44,617 nt of DNA from Paenibacillus sp. (lineage in GTDB: Bacteria > Bacillota > Bacilli > Paenibacillales > YIM-B00363): NCBI GenBank assembly GCA_031181325.1, contig JAPSKX010000017.1, positions 1 through 44,617 on the forward strand. Reading direction: 5' to 3'. The notes beneath the pieces were generated by a model. It saw nothing but the letters and a program-made list of their open reading frames with translations. It was not told the origin of the DNA and made no database searches. The translations under genes were made by a program, and so were the position numbers. Positions 34,966 to 43,346 of the stretch are shown here, piece by piece (position 1 is the first letter of the stretch; each line of letters starts with the position of its first letter).

Positions 34966-35700
34966 TCATAGCCTTCGCTTCTCCCCGATGAACACAGCGT
35001 ACGACAGCCGGCTGCCATACGCGTCGAGGAAACGGGCGTTGCGAGCGGCGAACGCCGTCAGCTCGGGGCGGAGCGCCGACTCGAGATCGATGAACCGGAA
35101 CGGGTCCGCCTCTTGCTCCGCGCTGCCGACGGCGGTCGGCCGCTCGTTCCGGGGCGTCCAGCAGCGCACCTGCGAGAGCCCCGCGGCTTCCATCGAAGCG
35201 AGCCAGGCCGCCTTCGTCGGCAGGGGCGTAGAGCCGTACAACGCAAGCATCTCCGCGTCGAGCGCCGGATCGTCGGCTTCGAGCTTATAGAGCTCTCTGT
35301 CCCAGACGCGTCCGCCCGATCGGAGGACCCGCGCGTACTCGCGATACGCTTCCGACGGGGCCGGCACGAACGCCGTCACCGATTCCGCGACGACGACATC
35401 GAACGATGCGCTCTCGAACGGCAGCGCCAGAATGTTCCCTTGGACGAAGTCCACGCGAGCCTCTGCCAGCGCCGCCCGGCGTCGAGCCTTCGCCAGCATC
35501 GCTTCGCTCCGGTCCATGCCTACCACCTCGCAGCCCATGGCGGATAGCGCGCAGGCCGTGCGCCCCGTGCCGCAGCCGACCTCCAGCACCCGCGTCCCCG
35601 GCGCGACGCCGACGTCCGCGAGAAACTCCAACGTGCCGCCGAACCCGCCCGGGTGAGCGGCGCCCGCGCCGAACGCGGCGATCATCTCATGATAGTCCAT
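34966..35700 (-). CDS. class I SAM-dependent methyltransferase
   Basis: A 244-residue soluble enzyme. Motif I is TRVLEVGCGTGRTACALS (about residues 37-54), followed by the acidic end of strand 2 in CEVVGMDRSEAMLAKARRRA, and VDFVQGNILALPFESASFDV for motifs II-III. This is the UbiE/Methyltransf_11 group with broad substrates. ATG 35700 is preceded by AGGAAGGAG. It is encoded opposite its neighbours and ends close to the repeat locus. Substrate unknown. Confidence 0.92.
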   Translation of the reverse strand: MDYHEMIAAFGAGAAHPGGFGGTLEFLADVGVAPGTRVLEVGCGTGRTACALSAMGCEVVGMDRSEAMLAKARRRAALAEARVDFVQGNILALPFESASFDVVVAESVTAFVPAPSEAYREYARVLRSGGRVWDRELYKLEADDPALDAEMLALYGSTPLPTKAAWLASMEAAGLSQVRCWTPRNERPTAVGSAEQEADPFRFIDLESALRPELTAFAARNARFLDAYGSRLSYAVFIGEKRRL

Positions 35701-35856
35701 GTCGAACCGACTCCTTCCTGCCTCAGCATATGCGCGCCGGCCCGGCCGCTCGCGAGGACATTCGCGGAATTGCGCGCCGTCGCGGGCGGCTACCTTGTCG
35801 ATCCGCGCTCGGAGGCCATATACATAAGGGGAGTACTGCGGAAAGGAGGAGATCCC

Positions 35857-36213
35857 ATGAAACAAATTCATCCCATCACTCCTACTTCGTGCAGTCCTTA
35901 CGTCGGCAAGACGGTCTGCGCAGTGCTGCAGGACGGCACGCAAGTCGTCGGCACGATCAGCCGCGTCAGCGCGAGCGGCATCGAGCTCGACGGCGCACGT
36001 ACCGGCGCGGCCGTGTTGTCCACGAAGGCGCCCCAAGCCAAGAAGCAGCTGCAGCGCCAAGCCGCCCGAGCGAACACGAAGGGGGGCTTCTACAATCCTC
36101 CGGGTTACAACCCCCCGGGTTTCGGCTACGGCTACCCCGGCTACTACCCCGGCTACGGACTGGCGTGGGCGTCGATCGCGTTGTTGTTCTTGCTGCCGTT
36201 CTTATTCTACTAG
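35857..36213 (+). CDS. small protein with Pro/Gly/Tyr repeat and C-terminal membrane segment (118 aa)
   Basis: The N-terminal half (MKQIHPITPTSCSPYVGKTV, then VLQDGTQVVGTISRVSASGI) looks like a small beta-barrel of LSM/Tudor type. Then comes a basic linker QAKKQLQRQAARANTKGG, a repeat NPPGYNPPGFGYGYPGYYPG, and a hydrophobic end ALLFLLPFLFY. Similar proteins are common in Bacilli, sometimes in spores, but I recognise no named family. AAAGGAGGA six bases before ATG 35857 fixes the start. Divergent from the methyltransferase. Confidence 0.75.
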   Translation: MKQIHPITPTSCSPYVGKTVCAVLQDGTQVVGTISRVSASGIELDGARTGAAVLSTKAPQAKKQLQRQAARANTKGGFYNPPGYNPPGFGYGYPGYYPGYGLAWASIALLFLLPFLFY

Positions 36214-36229
36214 GGTACATTCCGAGGAG

Positions 36230-36273
36230 GCCCGCGGCTCGCGTTCCGAGAGGAGCGGGACTGCGGGCTTTTA
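36230..36273 (+). terminator. terminator of the 118-aa protein gene
   Basis: GCCCGC at 36230 pairs with GCGGGC at 36263-36268, with further inner pairing, then TTTTTA. Confidence 0.7.
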
Positions 36274-36287
36274 TCGCCGAAGAGGGG

Positions 36288-36334
36288 CGGGAAAAAGAAA
36301 GATGCTCCACGACCTCGAAGGTCAGGAGCATCTT
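36288..36334 (-). terminator. terminator of the 35-aa gene
   Basis: AAGATGCTCC and GGAGCATCTT form a perfect ten-base stem with an inner GACC/GGTC pair; on the minus strand it runs into TTTCTTTTTCCC. Confidence 0.85.
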
Positions 36335-36365
36335 ATTGGAGATTCGGCTTGCGGCGCGAGCCCGA

Positions 36366-36473
36366 TTACGCGCGCTTGTCGTTGTCCGAAGTAATGTTTT
36401 TCGGATCGGACTTGCTGCCGAGTATTATACGGCTACCCGAATTCTTGTCGAACGTTACCGGTTTAATGGCCAC
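36366..36473 (-). CDS. tiny protein (35 aa) with its own promoter and terminator
   Basis: GTG 36473 starts a frame reading VAIKPVTFDKNSGSRIIL, then GSKSDPKNITSDNDKRA, ending TAA. An AAGGAGGG ribosome site lies seven bases upstream, a consensus promoter lies at 36504-36532 and a strong terminator follows the stop by about 30 bases. The peptide is basic and hydrophilic, with no membrane segment. No family recognised. The complete set of signals makes a real gene likely, though the transcript might act as an RNA instead. Confidence 0.65.
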   Translation of the reverse strand: MAIKPVTFDKNSGSRIILGSKSDPKNITSDNDKRA

Positions 36474-36503
36474 AATCGTTCCCTCCTTCTCCCTGATGTT
36501 TCC

Positions 36504-36532
36504 ATACTATTCGAGTCGGAGAACGCTGTCAA
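36504..36532 (-). promoter_or_regulatory. consensus sigma-A promoter of the 35-aa gene
   Basis: On the minus strand TTGACA (36532-36527), a 17-base spacer and TAGTAT (36509-36504). It overlaps the last codons of the upstream GNAT-like gene. Confidence 0.8.
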
Positions 36533-37041
36533 TCGAATCGTTCCGCATAACGGCGAACTTCTTCCAACGCGGCGGTATACAGGTTCATGTTGATCCCCGG
36601 GTACTCGATTCTCCCGCTCGGCCGAGCGAATTTCGCGTATAAGCGATTGTTTCGACGATGCCGCTCCGCCGCGGCGAGCGACATCCAGACCGCCTCCGGG
36701 TGTCGTTCCTGGATCGTTCGAACGAGGATGCCGAGGCCCTTCGGGAAAAACATCGTATGTTGGCGGGTCAGGGGCATCAAGCAATATTCCACGTAGGCGA
36801 CGTCGCGATCCTCGTATTCTTGGTGCGGCGTGCCCAGCGTATACCCGGCGATGCCGATGATCTCCCCCCGCTCGTCTTCGTAGCGGAGCAACGCTCCGTA
36901 CTTGAGCACGCGCAGCATGGCCGCGTAGGCGTCCGCCGTTCGCAGTCCGGGATCGGCGGTGCGCCTCGTCGTAAGGAGGAACGTCATGCACCGCGCGAAA
37001 TCCGAATCGGTTATACATATATGCGAACGAAACGGTTCCAC
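36529..37041 (-). CDS. GNAT-like acetyltransferase family protein
   Basis: A 170-residue soluble protein. LRYEDERGEIIGIAGYTLG fits the beta2-beta4 part of the GNAT fold, and a late helix-rich part holds RHRRNNRLYAKFARP, comparable with the NxxxxxxYxKxGF end of the family. The acetyl-CoA loop is not clear, so the enzyme might be altered. It starts with GTG 37041 after an AGGAGAGGAG site, two bases after the previous stop, in one operon with the ABC exporter and the other GNAT-like gene. Confidence 0.55.
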   Translation of the reverse strand: MEPFRSHICITDSDFARCMTFLLTTRRTADPGLRTADAYAAMLRVLKYGALLRYEDERGEIIGIAGYTLGTPHQEYEDRDVAYVEYCLMPLTRQHTMFFPKGLGILVRTIQERHPEAVWMSLAAAERHRRNNRLYAKFARPSGRIEYPGINMNLYTAALEEVRRYAERFD

Positions 37042-37043
37042 GA

Positions 37044-37562
37044 TTATTTCGCTCCTCTCCTTCTAGCCGTATACGCCGCTAAACTCGACGGGTCGGTCTC
37101 GAACAGGTCGATGCGGCCGCAGTCCATCTCGCTCGTCTTGACGTGCCGGCAGCGCTTGCCGAACAGCTCGCGCAAATCCTCGCGGTCGGCCGGCGTCCAG
37201 AACCGGATGATCTCGGTTTCCGGCGCCTGTTCGGCAAGGGCATCCGAGAACGCTTGAAGCAGCCGGTACAGCGTCGCGCCGCCGCGAGCTTCCTTCCGGA
37301 GGTACGCCGCTTCCGCTTGACAGACGAGCGGTGCGAAATTCTCGTTTTCTTGGAAAACGAACCCGATCGCGCCGACCGTACGACCGCTCGCGTCTAGCGC
37401 GAGCAGCGCGTCGCCTTGCAGGATCGGATTCCCGATAAAGCTGAACGCGATCGGGAACCCGTACGGCAGCGTCAGCTCGTCGTAATGCTTCGTCAGCAGC
37501 AGGAAATATTCGTCCCACAGCGCATCGTCCTGCCCGCAGGACATGAATCGCCATGCCGTCAT
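37044..37562 (-). CDS. hypothetical protein, possibly GNAT-related (172 aa)
   Basis: A soluble 172-residue protein reading MTAWRFMSCGQDDALWDEYF near the start, with ALLALDASGRTVGAIGFVFQ in the middle and YLRKEARGGATLYRLLQAFS after it, an arrangement like the beta-strand and helix order of GNAT proteins. The end has ELFGKRCRHVKTSEMDCGRI. The ATG overlaps the exporter stop by four bases, so translation is coupled. I cannot name a substrate. Confidence 0.6.
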   Translation of the reverse strand: MTAWRFMSCGQDDALWDEYFLLLTKHYDELTLPYGFPIAFSFIGNPILQGDALLALDASGRTVGAIGFVFQENENFAPLVCQAEAAYLRKEARGGATLYRLLQAFSDALAEQAPETEIIRFWTPADREDLRELFGKRCRHVKTSEMDCGRIDLFETDPSSLAAYTARRRGAK

Positions 37563-39745
37563 TTCATCCGCTCCTCTAACGTTCGTTCCAGCGCCTCGCG
37601 AATGGACGGGTACGCGGCGGTCAGCTCGAGCAGCTCCTCCCGGCGCAGCGACAGCAGCACGGTCGGCGCGAGCGCGACGATGTCGGCCGTGCGCGGAATG
37701 TCCCGCAGCAGCGCGATCTCGCCGAAGTAATCGCCGTCCTCGAGCACCGCCACGCGGACGCCGCCCTTCTCGACGGCGACGCGGCCGCGAACGATAATAT
37801 AGAACTTGTCGCCCGGGTCGTTCTCTCGGACGATGCGATGCCCGCTCTCGTATTTCTCCGTCACGAACAGATCGGACATCGAGTCGAGCTGCTCGGCCGG
37901 CATGCCCCGGAAGAACGGCAGCTTCGACAGTCGTCCGGCTTCGACCCGGGCCTGGAAGCCGTCGCCGGACAGCACGAAGCCGCGCTGCTTCTCCCACATC
38001 TCGGCGTACAGGCCGCCGTGCGCGAGCAGCTCCCCGTGCGTGCCCGTCTCCGCGACGCGGCCGTCCCGGAATACGACGATGACATCGGCGTTCGCCGCCG
38101 AGGCGAGACGATGCGTGACCGTCACGATCGTTCGCGCGCCGCGGAAGCTCTCGATCAAGGCGTTAATCTCCGCTTCCGTCGACGGGTCGAGCGCGGACGT
38201 TATCTCGTCGAGGACGAGCAGCCGGGGATCGCCGACGAGGGCGCGGGCGATCGCGATCCGCTGCCGCTGCCCGCCGGAGAAGTTGCCGCCGTAATCCCTC
38301 ACCTCTGTGTCGTAGCCGCCCGGCATGCGCTCGATCAGCTCGGCGATCCGTGCGGCTGCGGCGGCGGCGCGCACGTCATCCGCGGTGACGCCGGGGCGGG
38401 ACAAGCTTATATTTTCGAAAATCGTGGCGTTAAACAAGAATGAATCCTGGAAGACGACGCCGGTATGCCGGCGGTAGTCGGCTTCGCTCAGGTCGCGAAG
38501 GTCGACGCCGTCGACCTCGATCGCGCCTCGCTTCGGGTCGTAGAAGCGCAGGAGGAGCTGCAGCGCGGTGCTCTTGCCCGAGCCGCTCTGCCCGACGAAC
38601 GCCGTCAGGCCGCCGGCGGGGATCGTCAGCGAGACGCCGTCGAGCGCAAGCTTGTGCGTATCGTCCTCTTCGTCGTAACCGAAGGACACGTCCCGGAAGC
38701 GGAAGCCGTCCCGGACGCCCGCGAACGGCTTCGGCCGGCTCGGCAAGGCGAGCGGAGAGCGGTACGAGAGCACCTCGTCGATGCGCCGGAAGCTGACGCC
38801 GGCTTCGATCAAGCCGGGCAGCAGCTGCGACAAGGACGAGACGGATTGCCCGACGTTCAAGAAGATCGTGTAGAACGCGACGAACGCGCCGATCGACAGG
38901 TTGTCCTGGAAGATAAGCGTCCCGCCGAAGCCGATCATGATCGCGTTCAACGCGAGGAACGTCGTCAGCGGCAGGCGATCGAGCAGGGCGTACACGAAGG
39001 TGACGCGGAAGCCGGCGGTCAGCAGGTCGGCCAAGCGGCGCTCCGCCCGGCCGAGGACGTAAGGCGCCGCGTGCATCCCCTTCACGACGCGGCGGCCCTT
39101 GAGCACCTCGTCGATCGTGCCGATGTAAGCGTCGTTCGCCTCGCGATATCGCTCGGAGCTCCGTTCGGCGCGGCTCCGCAGCAGGTACGGGCTGGCGAAC
39201 AGCAGCACGAAGCCCAAGACCATGGCGAGCGTCAGCTTCCACTCGAGCTGGAGCAGCAAGCCGAGGCCGATCAGCAGCGCGAGCGCCTCCCGGAACGCCC
39301 GCGGCAGCGTGCCGGAGATCGTCCGGTCGACGGCCGATACGTCCGCGGTCAAGCGGTTCGTCAGGCTTCCTTGATCGAATCGGCGGAAGAAGTGCTCCGA
39401 TTGCCCCGCGATGTGCCGGAAGAGACGAGAGCGCAGCTCGTATACGGCTTGCTCGTTCACCCTCGCGAGGCGGCGGTCCCCAAGGAGCCCCGCGCCGAGG
39501 TAGACGGCGCCGCCGGCGACGAGCAGCGTCAGGACGAGCGCGAACAGGCCGGCGTCCCGGGACGGGAAGGCGTCGTCGATCAGGAACCGGAAGCTGAGCG
39601 GGGAGACGGCGACATACGCGGTCTCGACCACGAGGCAGGCGGCCACCAGGACGAGCGATGCCCAGTAGGGGCGGCACAACCGAAGCGCGAAGCGAAAGAC
39701 GAACAAGCGGGTCACATCCTGGCTGAAGTATTTTCGTCCCTCCAT
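37559..39745 (-). CDS. ABC exporter (membrane plus ATPase) with C-terminal cyclic-nucleotide-binding domain
   Basis: A 728-residue half-transporter that should dimerise. Six membrane helices fill residues 15-310. The ATPase has Walker A FVGQSGSGKST (about 383), signature NFSGGQRQR (about 488), Walker B LLVLDEITSALD (about 508) and VTHRLAS. Beyond the usual end near residue 590 there is an added cNMP-binding/Crp-like domain: LPFFRGMPAEQLDSMSDLF, then DKFYIIVRGRVAVEKGGVRV and EDGDYFGEIALLRDIPRTAD, containing the phosphate-binding-cassette pattern GEIALL-x-x-xPRTA. Regulation of export by a nucleotide is possible. Substrate unknown. First gene of a three-gene minus-strand operon. Confidence 0.93.
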   Translation of the reverse strand: MEGRKYFSQDVTRLFVFRFALRLCRPYWASLVLVAACLVVETAYVAVSPLSFRFLIDDAFPSRDAGLFALVLTLLVAGGAVYLGAGLLGDRRLARVNEQAVYELRSRLFRHIAGQSEHFFRRFDQGSLTNRLTADVSAVDRTISGTLPRAFREALALLIGLGLLLQLEWKLTLAMVLGFVLLFASPYLLRSRAERSSERYREANDAYIGTIDEVLKGRRVVKGMHAAPYVLGRAERRLADLLTAGFRVTFVYALLDRLPLTTFLALNAIMIGFGGTLIFQDNLSIGAFVAFYTIFLNVGQSVSSLSQLLPGLIEAGVSFRRIDEVLSYRSPLALPSRPKPFAGVRDGFRFRDVSFGYDEEDDTHKLALDGVSLTIPAGGLTAFVGQSGSGKSTALQLLLRFYDPKRGAIEVDGVDLRDLSEADYRRHTGVVFQDSFLFNATIFENISLSRPGVTADDVRAAAAAARIAELIERMPGGYDTEVRDYGGNFSGGQRQRIAIARALVGDPRLLVLDEITSALDPSTEAEINALIESFRGARTIVTVTHRLASAANADVIVVFRDGRVAETGTHGELLAHGGLYAEMWEKQRGFVLSGDGFQARVEAGRLSKLPFFRGMPAEQLDSMSDLFVTEKYESGHRIVRENDPGDKFYIIVRGRVAVEKGGVRVAVLEDGDYFGEIALLRDIPRTADIVALAPTVLLSLRREELLELTAAYPSIREALERTLEERMK

Positions 39746-39929
39746 CTTATCACGGCTGCGGCGGGTTGGCCCTCATAATTTCAGCGGTCCGGCCCGAGCT
39801 CAGGCGCCGGCCGCCGTTCCCGGGGCGAAGGATGTGCATGGAGCGGAAATATGAGCATCGCGATTCGGATGGCAGCCTTCTTTTTCCGTGTTACACTGGG
39901 GGTATTCTCGCCGGACGGAGGGCTCATCG

Positions 39930-42170
39930 ATGCGTAAATCCTGGTTCTACAAGCTCCTATTCTCCTATTTGCCGGTCTTCTTCATCGTCATCTCGTTCCT
40001 GATCGCGGTGTTCTTCTTCAGCATGGGGGAGATTACGCGCGTAGCGGCGGAGCGGGTGAACCGGGGAGCGGCGGCGCATGCGCTCGAGGTGGTCGACCAT
40101 TCGCTGCAATCGATCGAGCAGATGATGATCAAGGAGCTCATGACGACGGACGGCATTCAGAATTTCTATAACAAGACGTTATGGGACGAGCCGTATCACC
40201 GGATGGTGAGGCCTTCGGAGAAGCTGCGGGATATCGTCACGCAATTTCCGCTGATTCAATCCATGTACATGGTGCGCTGGGAGGACGAGACGGTGCTGAG
40301 CGTCGACGCGGCGATGCCGCTCTCGCGCTTCGAGGACCGGCCGTTCGTCGAAGAATTTCTGCGGACGGGCGAAGGCGGGAAGTGGACCGCGCTGCGCGGA
40401 TACAAGGAATTGACGAACCAGAACGCGGTCGACGTCGTAACGCTGGTGAAGCCGTATCCCGTGCCGGCGGGCGATCAGGGCGTCCTGGTCGTCAACGTGA
40501 GAGGGGCGTCGCTCGAACGGCTCGTACGGGAGATGTTCGACTCCGGCTTCCTGCAGGCGGTCATCGTCGACCGCAACGGCGACCCGCTCTATGCGACCGG
40601 CGTGGAGCCGCTGCCGTCCGAGCAGACGGTGACCGAGGCGGTGTCCGAATATACGGGCTGGACGATCAAGAGCCAAATCCGCGGCGGCGCCTTCTATCAG
40701 TTCGCGTCGTCGTTCAACGGCGTGCTGCTCGCGAGCGGCGCGATCGCGATCGTCGCGGCGGTCCTCTATATTACCTATATATCGAAGAAAAATTATCGCC
40801 CTATCGCCTCCCTCACGGAGCGCGTGCACGCGTACGCGCAGTCGAGGGCCGAACGGCTGCTGAAGAACGGAGGCAAGGACGAGTTCGCCTTCCTCGAGAC
40901 GGCGCTCGACCAGATGATCGAGCAATCCGACGAGCTGCTCGGCCGGCAGGAGGAGCATCTGCAAGCGAGGAAGCGGCAGTGGGTGAAGGATACGCTGGAG
41001 GGCGATTACGATACGGTATCCGAGCGGGTGTGGCCGGAGCGTTCGGAACGATTCGGCTGGAACGCGTCCCGCGTCAAAGCCGCCGTCATCGTCGTCGAGA
41101 TCGATCGTTACACGGAGTTCTGCGAGCAATATTCGAGGCGGGATCAATCGCTGCTCAAGTTTCTGCTCGGGAACGTCGTGCACGAGACGGGGACGCAGCG
41201 GGAGATGCTCCTGTTCGGCGAATGGCTGCAGGCGAATAAGTGGTGCGCCTTCCTCCAGCTGAAGGAAGGGCAGTCGACGGAAGATGCGGCGGCGTTGGCG
41301 CAGCAGGTCGTGACGTGGATGCAGCACAACGTCGACTTCAGCGTGACGATCGGGCTCGGCGACGTCGTCGACCGCGCGGAGGATATCAGCGCGTCGTACG
41401 AGCAGGCGCTCCGCGCGCTGCAGTACAAGACGACGCTCGGCAACGGCCGCGTCATCGGCCATTGGGAGGTACCGGACGCCGCGGAGACGGCGAGCCGCGG
41501 CGGGATCGCGGACTTCCGCGGCTTGATTCAGTTGTACAAGCTTGGGGAGGCGGAGTGGGAGGCGCACTACGAGCGCGCGCTCGAAGGGCTGCGAACCGGC
41601 GCCCTGCCGAAGCAGGAGCTGTCGCATCAGATCAATTATGTCGTGTATCAGCTGTCTCGCGAGCTGTCGGAGCTGAACGCGGATTATCAGCGCGTCTGGT
41701 CGGAGGAGGCGATGCCTCGCATCCATCGGCTGCTCAAGCACTTCGATACGTTCGAGGAGCTGAGCGGCGGACTGCGGGACATCCTGACGGAGGCGCAGCG
41801 GCGGATGGCCGCGCAGCGGGAGGCGCGGACGTATTCGTCGACGATGCAGCAGGTGCGGGCGTACATCGCGGACAACTTCGGCAACCCGGACTTATCGCTG
41901 AATCATCTGAGCGACGCGTTCGAGCTGAATCCGAAATACGTCAGCCACTTGTTTAAGGAAGAATTCGGCGAGAAATTCATCGAATACGTCGCGAACGTCC
42001 GGATGGAGAAGGCGAAGGAGCTGCTCGACGAGACGACGTTGTCCATCCAGGACATCGCGCTGCGGGTCGGATACACGCATTCGTTTTCGTTCATTCGGAT
42101 GTTCAAGAAGATCGCCGGCCTTACGCCGGGGGATTATCGGAAGCGGTCTACCTCGAAGGCGCAACCATAA
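39930..42170 (+). CDS. membrane-bound AraC-family sensor-regulator (one-component, Cache-like input)
   Basis: A 746-residue protein joining sensing and DNA binding. Helix 1 (about 8-32) and helix 2 (about 275-298) enclose a Cache-like extracellular domain. The cytoplasmic part has a degenerate central domain and two C-terminal AraC helix-turn-helix units: PDLSLNHLSDAFELNPKYVS and TTLSIQDIALRVGYTHSFSF, with FKKIAGLTPGDYRKR at the end. There is no kinase or receiver domain. This type directly controls adjacent sugar importers in Paenibacillus relatives. ATG 39930 follows GGACGGAGGG. The importer genes begin 206 bases downstream. Confidence 0.92.
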   Translation: MRKSWFYKLLFSYLPVFFIVISFLIAVFFFSMGEITRVAAERVNRGAAAHALEVVDHSLQSIEQMMIKELMTTDGIQNFYNKTLWDEPYHRMVRPSEKLRDIVTQFPLIQSMYMVRWEDETVLSVDAAMPLSRFEDRPFVEEFLRTGEGGKWTALRGYKELTNQNAVDVVTLVKPYPVPAGDQGVLVVNVRGASLERLVREMFDSGFLQAVIVDRNGDPLYATGVEPLPSEQTVTEAVSEYTGWTIKSQIRGGAFYQFASSFNGVLLASGAIAIVAAVLYITYISKKNYRPIASLTERVHAYAQSRAERLLKNGGKDEFAFLETALDQMIEQSDELLGRQEEHLQARKRQWVKDTLEGDYDTVSERVWPERSERFGWNASRVKAAVIVVEIDRYTEFCEQYSRRDQSLLKFLLGNVVHETGTQREMLLFGEWLQANKWCAFLQLKEGQSTEDAAALAQQVVTWMQHNVDFSVTIGLGDVVDRAEDISASYEQALRALQYKTTLGNGRVIGHWEVPDAAETASRGGIADFRGLIQLYKLGEAEWEAHYERALEGLRTGALPKQELSHQINYVVYQLSRELSELNADYQRVWSEEAMPRIHRLLKHFDTFEELSGGLRDILTEAQRRMAAQREARTYSSTMQQVRAYIADNFGNPDLSLNHLSDAFELNPKYVSHLFKEEFGEKFIEYVANVRMEKAKELLDETTLSIQDIALRVGYTHSFSFIRMFKKIAGLTPGDYRKRSTSKAQP

Positions 42171-42273
42171 GCGTAATCGGAAAACTGCGCAGCATACGAA
42201 AACGGTGCATTCCGCGCCCGCCGCGAGCGAGCCGGCCCGCGTCCGGCGCGGGGATCGGCCGGTCCTTCCGAAA

Positions 42274-42331
42274 GTTGTGCAATCGTCGAGAATGTTGCGG
42301 ATTGCCGTTCGCGGCGGACCGGGGCTATAGT
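42274..42331 (+). promoter_or_regulatory. promoter of the second importer with a 20-bp direct repeat
   Basis: GTTGTGCAATCGTCG (42274) and GTTGCGGATTGCCG (42294) form an imperfect direct repeat 20 bases apart, with TATAGT at 42326-42331 as -10 and a weak TTGCCG at 42303. A site for the upstream AraC-type regulator is inferred. Confidence 0.5.
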
Positions 42332-42376
42332 GGGACCAGATCGATCTGCCATTCCCGATTCCCGAAGAGAGGTGAC

Positions 42377-43333
42377 ATGCGCTTGCACACCGCCGAGGAG
42401 ACCGCTGGACGTCGCGCCCTATTGCAGCCAGAGCGTAAGGTCGACCGGAGACGGCTCAAACAAAACATTCCCTATTTTCTTATGTTCATCCCCGTCATCG
42501 CGTATTTCGCCATATTCAAATACGCGCCGATGGGAGGCCTCGTCATCGCGTTCAAGGACTACAACTTCGCGGACGGCGTGTTCGGCAGTCCGTGGGTCGG
42601 GTTCGGGCAATTCGAGACGCTGTTCAGCAACCCGCAGACGCTGCAAATCATCCGCAATACGTTCGTGCTAAGCGTCTTAAGCTTGCTCATCGGCTTCCCG
42701 TTCCCGATTATCCTGGCCATTCTTCTGAACGAAGCGCGGCGAGTCTGGTTCAAGCGGTGGATTCAAACGTTCGTGTATTTGCCGCATTTCTTGTCATGGG
42801 TCATCGTCTCCGGCATGGTGATCACCATATTCGCGACCGAGGGCGTCATTAACGACCTCATGGCCCCATGGCTGGGCGAGCCGATCGCCTTCTTGTACGA
42901 GCAGGGCTCGTGGCTGACGATCTTCATCGGATCGGGCATCTGGAAGGGAGCCGGCTGGGGCGCGATCATCTATCTGGCGGCGCTGTCGTCGATCGACCCG
43001 AGCCTGTACGAATCCGCGAGCATCGACGGAGCGAACAAGTGGCGGCAGATCGCGCACATTACGCTGCCGGGCATCGCGCCGACGATCGTCATCGTCTTCA
43101 TCCTATCGGTGGGCAATGTGATGGAGGTCGGATTCGACCAGGTGTATACGCTGCAAAACTCGGCCGTCTTCTCCATGTCCGAAGTCATTAGTACGTATAC
43201 GTACAAGATCGGCTTGCAGCGCTTGCAATTCAGCTTGACCGCGGCGATGGGCTTCTTCGAATCGATCATCGGCCTCATTCTTGTGCTCATGACGAACGCC
43301 GTAGCCCGCCGGTTCGGGCAGGGCTTATGGTAG
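42377..43333 (+). CDS. LplB-type ABC sugar permease (second importer)
   Basis: A 318-residue membrane protein with a charged N-terminus of about 30 residues and six helices. Key segments are FKYAPMGGLVIAFKDYNFAD, TFVYLPHFLSWVIVSGMVIT and the EAA loop ESASIDGANKWRQIAHITLP. It resembles the permease at 22102 in layout but is clearly a different paralogue. AGAGAGGTGA supports ATG 42377. The partner permease follows after 13 bases. No ATPase gene is present in the window, as expected for importers that share an MsmX-type ATPase. Confidence 0.94.
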   Translation: MRLHTAEETAGRRALLQPERKVDRRRLKQNIPYFLMFIPVIAYFAIFKYAPMGGLVIAFKDYNFADGVFGSPWVGFGQFETLFSNPQTLQIIRNTFVLSVLSLLIGFPFPIILAILLNEARRVWFKRWIQTFVYLPHFLSWVIVSGMVITIFATEGVINDLMAPWLGEPIAFLYEQGSWLTIFIGSGIWKGAGWGAIIYLAALSSIDPSLYESASIDGANKWRQIAHITLPGIAPTIVIVFILSVGNVMEVGFDQVYTLQNSAVFSMSEVISTYTYKIGLQRLQFSLTAAMGFFESIIGLILVLMTNAVARRFGQGLW

Positions 43334-43346
43334 GAGGGGCGGCAAC

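Noticed and set aside
38465-39778. 437-codon plus-strand frame opposite the ABC exporter
   Set aside because: Antisense shadow of a gene with clear Walker and signature motifs; its own translation has no recognisable domain.
40179-41741. 520-codon minus-strand frame opposite the AraC-type regulator
   Set aside because: Antisense shadow; the plus strand carries helices and two AraC units in order.
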